Of a stretch of 29,638 nt of DNA, positions 25,218-29,638 are shown piece by piece. Location of the stretch: positions 1 to 29,638 of the forward strand of contig JBMNUL010000010.1 in the NCBI GenBank assembly GCA_050946255.1, read 5' to 3'. Made by a program: the position numbers and the translations under genes. Position 1 is the stretch's first letter. Every line of letters starts with the position of its first letter. The notes beneath the pieces were generated by a model. It did not search any database. It was not told where the DNA came from and worked only from the letters and a program-made list of their open reading frames with translations. The stretch is from JBMNUL01 sp050946255 (lineage in GTDB: Bacteria; Actinomycetota; Coriobacteriia; Coriobacteriales; CADBOM01).

Positions 25218-27227
25218 CTACTCTGGGTCGCGGCGCAGGCGTCCTAGCAGCGTGTCATCTGGGCCGTTGTACTCGTTGTATTCGTCGATGATGTTCTTGA
25301 TGGCGAGGTCGTTTCCCGATTCGAGGCTGTTGGCACTCCACAGCGAGGAAATCTCTTGAGTCCCATTTATATAGTCGAGCTCTTCTATTGGAGCTGCCAG
25401 CACTACTGGAGTTCCCGCCAGCGTTGCCATCATTTTCAGCCAGATATCGTCCGATGTGGGCGCAAGTTTCATCAGCTTTTCAATGTCGAAGGCTTCTTTG
25501 ATGAGGGCGTTCGGAGGCCACAGCGTGCCTGCTCCCTGAGTTGCAAGAAGGTCCATCCTCTCCTCGCCTATGAAATCGCTGCAATCCTTGTGCCAGCTGT
25601 CATATGGGGCAATATGTCCATCGTCGGTGAACTTGATTCTGTGTGTGCGCAATCCAATGATGGCGTTTGGATGCTCTAGGTGAGCCTTGTATAGCTTGTC
25701 GATGTAATCTGGACCGTAGAACAGGTCATCATCGAACATGATGATCAACGAATCGGGGTATTCCTGCAGTGCGTACCAGTAACGTTTATGGGATTTGAGG
25801 TCTTGGTCGACCCACTTGATCTCCAACCCGACCTTCCTCATGTCGAGCAGCTCGGGTGGCAGGTCGTTCTCCCTTCCCGGGAACTGCTCCTTGGCAAGCC
25901 AGAGCAGTATCTTGTTTGCGCGCCTGGATTGTCTGAGCAGCGTGTCGATGCTTTGCGAGATGGTGTCTATTCTCGCTGGGTAGGAGGTCATCGACACGAG
26001 GATTTCCTCTCCGTTCTCGTATTGGGGGACCGGATCGAGGCTTTCGATCACATCCGCAACGTCTTCATACACTTCCTCTTCTGGAGCCTTGCCCTGGTCC
26101 CACGGCACGGTGTTCTCTATCCGGTCCCTGAGCCCTCTCTCCAGGAGCTTGTTGGTCTTCGCCTGCTCGGATCTGATTCTTTTATTGAGACGGTTTATCA
26201 CCTTGGTGAGGCTGGCGATGGTCAGCTCCTCGTTTCTAACCGTGCGCCTCAGGCTTCTAACGTCCGTTCTCATTTTCACCAAAGCCCGTCCGGACTTGAC
26301 CTCGGTTCTGGAGAGCATCCGCAACCCATCCTCGGGATCGATGCTGTTGATGAAAGTCCTGCGGGCATCTCCTCCCAGTTTCCTGTACATGGTGTTGACG
26401 TCGTCCATCTCGAAGGCGATGAGCTTTGCGGCGTTGAACCTCAGGTTGATGTCGCTCGAGAGGAGATCGGAGGAAACCATGCTCTGCGTTTCATCGATCA
26501 GGTGGCTGATGGAGAGGGAGACCTGGAGCGGGTACTGCTGCTCTTCGATGAGGTCCTGCTTGCAAGAGACGAGCAGCTCGTTCAAGTAATATGTCCTCTC
26601 CGACATCAGGAGTGCCTTGGTGGTGAAAAGCGGTCCGGGGATAACATCTCCATTTCCGAAAAGTGGACCGAAATTATCTAGCATGCTCCTGAGCAGGCGG
26701 GTACTCGCCATAAGTCGGCAATAGTGTGGGAGATAGACTTTGTTCAGAACGAATTTCGTCAGGGCCTGCTTGCCATTGTTGAGTCCATAGAGCGGCTTGG
26801 AGCTGTTCAGAGACTCGCATCCTAAGATGTTTTTCCCATCGGCCCCGAAGAGCAACAGGTCGGCGTCGCTTAGTTGGGAAGCTTCGACTAGCTTGTCGAA
26901 AGCTTCGGCCTCGTACTCCATCCCATCCTGGCGGAACAGCACATAGGAAGCCTCGTCTTCAATCGCCCTGTAAACCACCTCGTTTGCATCTAAGAAGCTC
27001 TTGACCCTCACCTCGTGTACGAAATCCGGGAGATTCTCTTCGAGTTGTCCCAGCTTCCGCGTTGGGCTTTCCGAGTTCTCGCCGGAGACTGTGACGGTGT
27101 CCGATGCCTCCACCTCTGATTCAAAGTCACCTTCGCCGGGTGCGCTCTCAATTGTCACCAGCAGCAGCTTCATCCCAACAGTTTTTATGGCTCCGATGCG
27201 TTCGGTCTCTGGCGTTTGGGCGGTCAT
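25218..27227 (-). CDS. Large composite glycosyltransferase with central coiled coil
   Basis: A 669-residue protein from ATG 27227 (AGGAGA five bases upstream; the frame is open to 27362). The C-terminal domain (about 408-669) is GT-A-like: EILVSMTSYPARI, then ILLWLAKEQFPGRENDLP and the acidic metal motif FDDDLFYGP (Asp499-501), followed by DDIWLK. This arrangement is found in capsule or surface-polysaccharide transferases. A predicted coiled coil lies at about 315-370. The N-terminal part (about 70-260) resembles a degenerate GT2 domain, with KALLMSERTYYLNE like the usual GT2 C-terminal helix but without a clear DxD. No signal or TM segment is seen. It diverges from the GT2 gene and is probably part of the same surface-glycan locus. 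Sugar specificity is unknown. Confidence 0.82.
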   Translation of the reverse strand: MTAQTPETERIGAIKTVGMKLLLVTIESAPGEGDFESEVEASDTVTVSGENSESPTRKLGQLEENLPDFVHEVRVKSFLDANEVVYRAIEDEASYVLFRQDGMEYEAEAFDKLVEASQLSDADLLLFGADGKNILGCESLNSSKPLYGLNNGKQALTKFVLNKVYLPHYCRLMASTRLLRSMLDNFGPLFGNGDVIPGPLFTTKALLMSERTYYLNELLVSCKQDLIEEQQYPLQVSLSISHLIDETQSMVSSDLLSSDINLRFNAAKLIAFEMDDVNTMYRKLGGDARRTFINSIDPEDGLRMLSRTEVKSGRALVKMRTDVRSLRRTVRNEELTIASLTKVINRLNKRIRSEQAKTNKLLERGLRDRIENTVPWDQGKAPEEEVYEDVADVIESLDPVPQYENGEEILVSMTSYPARIDTISQSIDTLLRQSRRANKILLWLAKEQFPGRENDLPPELLDMRKVGLEIKWVDQDLKSHKRYWYALQEYPDSLIIMFDDDLFYGPDYIDKLYKAHLEHPNAIIGLRTHRIKFTDDGHIAPYDSWHKDCSDFIGEERMDLLATQGAGTLWPPNALIKEAFDIEKLMKLAPTSDDIWLKMMATLAGTPVVLAAPIEELDYINGTQEISSLWSANSLESGNDLAIKNIIDEYNEYNGPDDTLLGRLRRDPE

Positions 27228-27256
27228 TGTTCTCCTAATATGAGGTCGTTCAATGG

Positions 27257-27285
27257 TTGCACGTGTGGAATATGATACCTTTAAT
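27257..27285 (+). promoter_or_regulatory. Candidate promoter for the tandem GT2 gene
   Basis: TTGCAC (27257-27262) and TTTAAT (27280-27285) are separated by exactly 17 bases, in the only strongly AT-rich part of the divergent region. It would give a leader of about 270 nt containing the two hairpins described separately. Confidence 0.4.
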
Positions 27286-27345
27286 TTAAAATTTAGACCG
27301 TCACTCACCCGCTTGGCGTGGCATAGGAAACGCCTATGAGAATTC

Positions 27346-27540
27346 GAGTAGGGGATTGGCATATCTGCACACCTCGGTGAGATCGTCTCAGCGAGAGTGG
27401 ATGTGACCTATGGCATCGCTTCCTTGGAAGCCGGGTATGCGGGCAATTCCTGCGCGGGTGGATGAGTAGGGGAACGGCTACAGTTCCATGCAAGTCTCGG
27501 CGGGATTATCCCAACGAGGGCGGGTGTGGAATGATTTTGC
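27346..27540 (+). repeat. Two degenerate copies of a hairpin-bearing element upstream of the GT2 gene
   Basis: GAGTAGGGGA occurs at 27346 and 27464, each followed by a 23-base hairpin (27373-27395 and 27496-27518). Both are bounded by CTCG and CGAG, and each is followed by a GYGGRTGTG-like motif. The inner stems are TGAGA/TCTCA and GGGA/TCCC with three-base loops. The sequence differs but pairing is kept at the inner G-A-G/G-G-G positions. No gene is seen in 27228-27530. Confidence 0.6.
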
Positions 27541-27563
27541 AGGCGAAGGATTCAGGAGAAGAC

Positions 27564-29638
27564 ATGCAGCCTCTGGTTTCAGTGATCGTGCCCGTATACA
27601 ACACTGAGGACTTTCTCCCCCAGTGCATCGAGAGCATCCTCGGGCAGACATATGAGAACATCGAGCTAATTTGCGTGGACGACGGCTCTACCGACAGCTC
27701 TCTGTCCATTCTCGAGCAATATGCGGTGAGCGACGAGAGGATGACCGTCCTCCATCAGGAGAACAAGTTCTCTGGAGCTGCAAGGAACCTGGGCATGGCC
27801 AACTCGAAAGGGGAGTACCTGCTCTTCCTCGACTCGGATGACTTCTTCGACACCACGATGGTCGAGAAGATGGTTGCGGATGCCGAGAAGAACGGCTCCG
27901 ATATCGTGATCTGCCATTCGTTCCACTACGACAACAACACCGGCGAGGTCAAGCCCATCGGCTACAGCTTGAAGCACCTGGAGGGCAGGACCAGCTTCTC
28001 TGGCAAGGAGATGGCGCCGTTTACTTTCCAGTTCTGCGTTGGCTGGCCATGGGACAAGCTGTTCCGCCGTTCGTTCGTCGAGAAGAACCGCCTTGATTTT
28101 CAGAGCCAGCGCACGACCAACGATGCGTTCTTCGTGTTCATGGCGGTTGCGATAGCCGAGAAGATCACTGTGATAGAGGATGGCCTGGCGTATCACCGCA
28201 TCAACAACGGCTCCTCGATTTCCAACACCCGTGAGCTCTCCTATATGTGCGCTTTCAACGCTATGGACAAGATTCGCGCTCGCCTACTTGAAGATGGGAT
28301 CTTCGAGACCTACGAGCAGAGTTTCGTCAACTGGCAGGTGCATTTCTCGATGTGGAACTTCTCCACCATCACCGGAGATGCCCAGAACGAGGTTGGGAAG
28401 ATCATCCGTGACAAGATCTTCCCGCAGGTATATGCGAAGAAGAGGCCAAAGGGGTTCTTCTACAATCCACACGAGCTCGACATGTTCACGAAGGTCGCCT
28501 CGTTCAAGAACTGGTATGGGGTCGATGACGTGGCAACTGTCCGCAGCAGGCCCTCGAAAAAGCCCGGTGAATCTCCCGCTGTTTCCGTGCTCGTTCCAAT
28601 CTACAACGTTTCGGAATATCTCGATCAGGCTCTCACCAGCTTGGTGACCCAGACCTTGCGCGACATCGAGGTGATCTGCATCAACGATGGGTCTCGCGAC
28701 GATTCGTTGATAATCGCAAAGTCCTACGAGCTCATGGACCCTCGCATCGTCGTAATAAACAAATCGAATGGCGGATATGGAATTGGGATGAACATCGGAC
28801 TCGATTGTGCCCGCGGAAAGTACATCGCGATTCTCGAGCCAGACGATTACTATCTTCCCAACATGCTCAAGACGCTCTACACGACTGCCGAGAAGAACGG
28901 CGCCCAGATTGTCAAATCCGACTTCTACCGCTTCGAGGGTAGCGGCAGGGCTCAGAACAGGCAGATGTTCTATGTGGGCTGCAACCGTGACGAGACCAAG
29001 ATCGGGGATCGCACCTACTACGACAGGATTCTCTGCCCACGCGAGGAGCAGGAGGTTTTCAAGTTCACGATGAACACCTGGTGCGGCATCTACCGCAGCG
29101 AGTTCTTGGAGAAAAACCACATCAGGCACAACGAGACTCCCGGTGCCTCGTTCCAGGACAACGGGTTCTGGTTCATTGGGTATGCGCTTGCCGACTGGGT
29201 GATGCTGATCAGCAAGCCGGGCTACATGAACCGTCGAGACAACCCGAATTCATCTGTGAAAGATCCGGGGAAGGCGCTGGCTAACCGTAACGAGTACATG
29301 CACATTCGCGAGGATCTGATTGCCCGCGGGCATGGTCTTTTCGAAAAGCTGTCCACGACTTTCTGGCTCAAGTATGTCGACAATCTCAATGCTTCTCTTG
29401 ACAGGGTCTCGAACGAGCTCTGCGGAGAAGTGATGGAAGTCGGCCGACAAGACCTCATCGGTGCTCTGGAACGCGGGGAAATCGACCGCGAAAAGTTGCC
29501 AAAAGGGGTTCTCGAGGACATCGACAACCTGATTGCCGACCCTGTCGTCTTCCGCTATGGGAAGCTCGATCAAAAGGTCAATGCCGAGAAACACAGGTAC
29601 AGCGATATCCAGCGTGAGCTGACCGAGATGGAGAATTC
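27564..29638 (+). CDS. Tandem two-domain GT2 family glycosyltransferase (3' end outside window)
   Basis: At least 691 residues, open to the window edge. ATG 27564 follows AGGAG (27554-27558) and starts right at the first GT-A strand (VSVIVPVYN); ATG 27531 is in frame but lacks a ribosome site. Domain 1 (about 1-330) has VDDGSTD (38-44), DSDD (90-93), and the FSGAARNLGM acceptor region. Domain 2 (from about 340) has VSVLVPIYNVSEY, INDGSRDDS (about 371) and EPDDYY (about 425), with both acidic sites intact, so two transfer reactions are possible. No TM segment is visible. Such double GT2 enzymes build repeating surface polysaccharides or teichoic-acid-like polymers. The C-terminal part beyond 600 is charged and helical. 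Confidence 0.9.
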   Translation, partial: MQPLVSVIVPVYNTEDFLPQCIESILGQTYENIELICVDDGSTDSSLSILEQYAVSDERMTVLHQENKFSGAARNLGMANSKGEYLLFLDSDDFFDTTMVEKMVADAEKNGSDIVICHSFHYDNNTGEVKPIGYSLKHLEGRTSFSGKEMAPFTFQFCVGWPWDKLFRRSFVEKNRLDFQSQRTTNDAFFVFMAVAIAEKITVIEDGLAYHRINNGSSISNTRELSYMCAFNAMDKIRARLLEDGIFETYEQSFVNWQVHFSMWNFSTITGDAQNEVGKIIRDKIFPQVYAKKRPKGFFYNPHELDMFTKVASFKNWYGVDDVATVRSRPSKKPGESPAVSVLVPIYNVSEYLDQALTSLVTQTLRDIEVICINDGSRDDSLIIAKSYELMDPRIVVINKSNGGYGIGMNIGLDCARGKYIAILEPDDYYLPNMLKTLYTTAEKNGAQIVKSDFYRFEGSGRAQNRQMFYVGCNRDETKIGDRTYYDRILCPREEQEVFKFTMNTWCGIYRSEFLEKNHIRHNETPGASFQDNGFWFIGYALADWVMLISKPGYMNRRDNPNSSVKDPGKALANRNEYMHIREDLIARGHGLFEKLSTTFWLKYVDNLNASLDRVSNELCGEVMEVGRQDLIGALERGEIDREKLPKGVLEDIDNLIADPVVFRYGKLDQKVNAEKHRYSDIQRELTEMEN

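Noticed and set aside
28284..29129. Minus-strand frame of 281 codons opposite the GT2 gene
   Set aside because: The plus strand encodes an intact tandem GT2 protein across the whole interval; the minus frame has no recognisable domain.

Overview
The window looks like a chromosomal segment of a moderately GC-rich actinobacterium, most probably of class Coriobacteriia. This is inference. It rests on a secreted subtilase carrying three cell-wall-binding type 2 (CWB2) repeats, a tandem pair of flavocytochrome-c/fumarate-reductase-like flavoproteins, and strong GGAG-type ribosome binding sites. No 16S or marker comparison was possible.

Layout. (1) 1-2633: 3' part of a secreted subtilisin-like protease with Big-2, FN3-like and three CWB2 domains, convergent with a DUF815-type AAA+ ATPase (2735-3955, minus). 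(2) 4228-9801: the branched-chain amino acid block ilvB-ilvN, ilvC, ilvD. Strong hairpin terminators follow ilvN and ilvD, and long leaders precede ilvB, ilvC and ilvD, so these are probably three transcription units rather than one operon. (3) 9802-14773: the trans-translation pair smpB (10148-10627) and ssrA/tmRNA (14350-14720). They are separated by an AT-richer module with different codon use (broken MarR-like regulator, NmrA-type NAD(P)-binding protein, VOC protein) and a type B carboxylesterase. (4) 14774-17534: a solitary HsdR-N-type nuclease, a DEDDh exonuclease with a BRCT domain, and a small hypothetical protein. (5) 17560-20687: two paralogous FAD-dependent reductases in an operon closed by a very strong terminator. 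(6) 20785-25011: a zinc-ribbon protein, a repeat-rich spacer, a universal stress protein, a two-TM Nudix protein whose frame is broken by one base, and a class-3-type aldehyde dehydrogenase. (7) 25218-29638: two divergent large glycosyltransferases. One is a composite minus-strand enzyme; the other is a plus-strand tandem GT2 enzyme that runs off the window. This is probably the edge of a surface-glycan locus.

Functionally, ilvBN, ilvC and ilvD encode three successive steps (acetolactate synthase, ketol-acid reductoisomerase, dihydroxy-acid dehydratase) toward valine and isoleucine. The terminal transaminase is not here. SmpB and tmRNA form the ribosome-rescue system. No complete new defence or mobile system could be demonstrated. 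The least ordinary items are the frameshifted two-TM Nudix protein, whose layout resembles a CBASS-type membrane effector but which has no partner here, and four kinds of degenerate intergenic repeats: 62-bp repeats before smpB, ~36-bp repeats after the VOC gene, 32-bp repeats before the zinc-ribbon gene, and two hairpins with compensatory differences before the GT2 gene.
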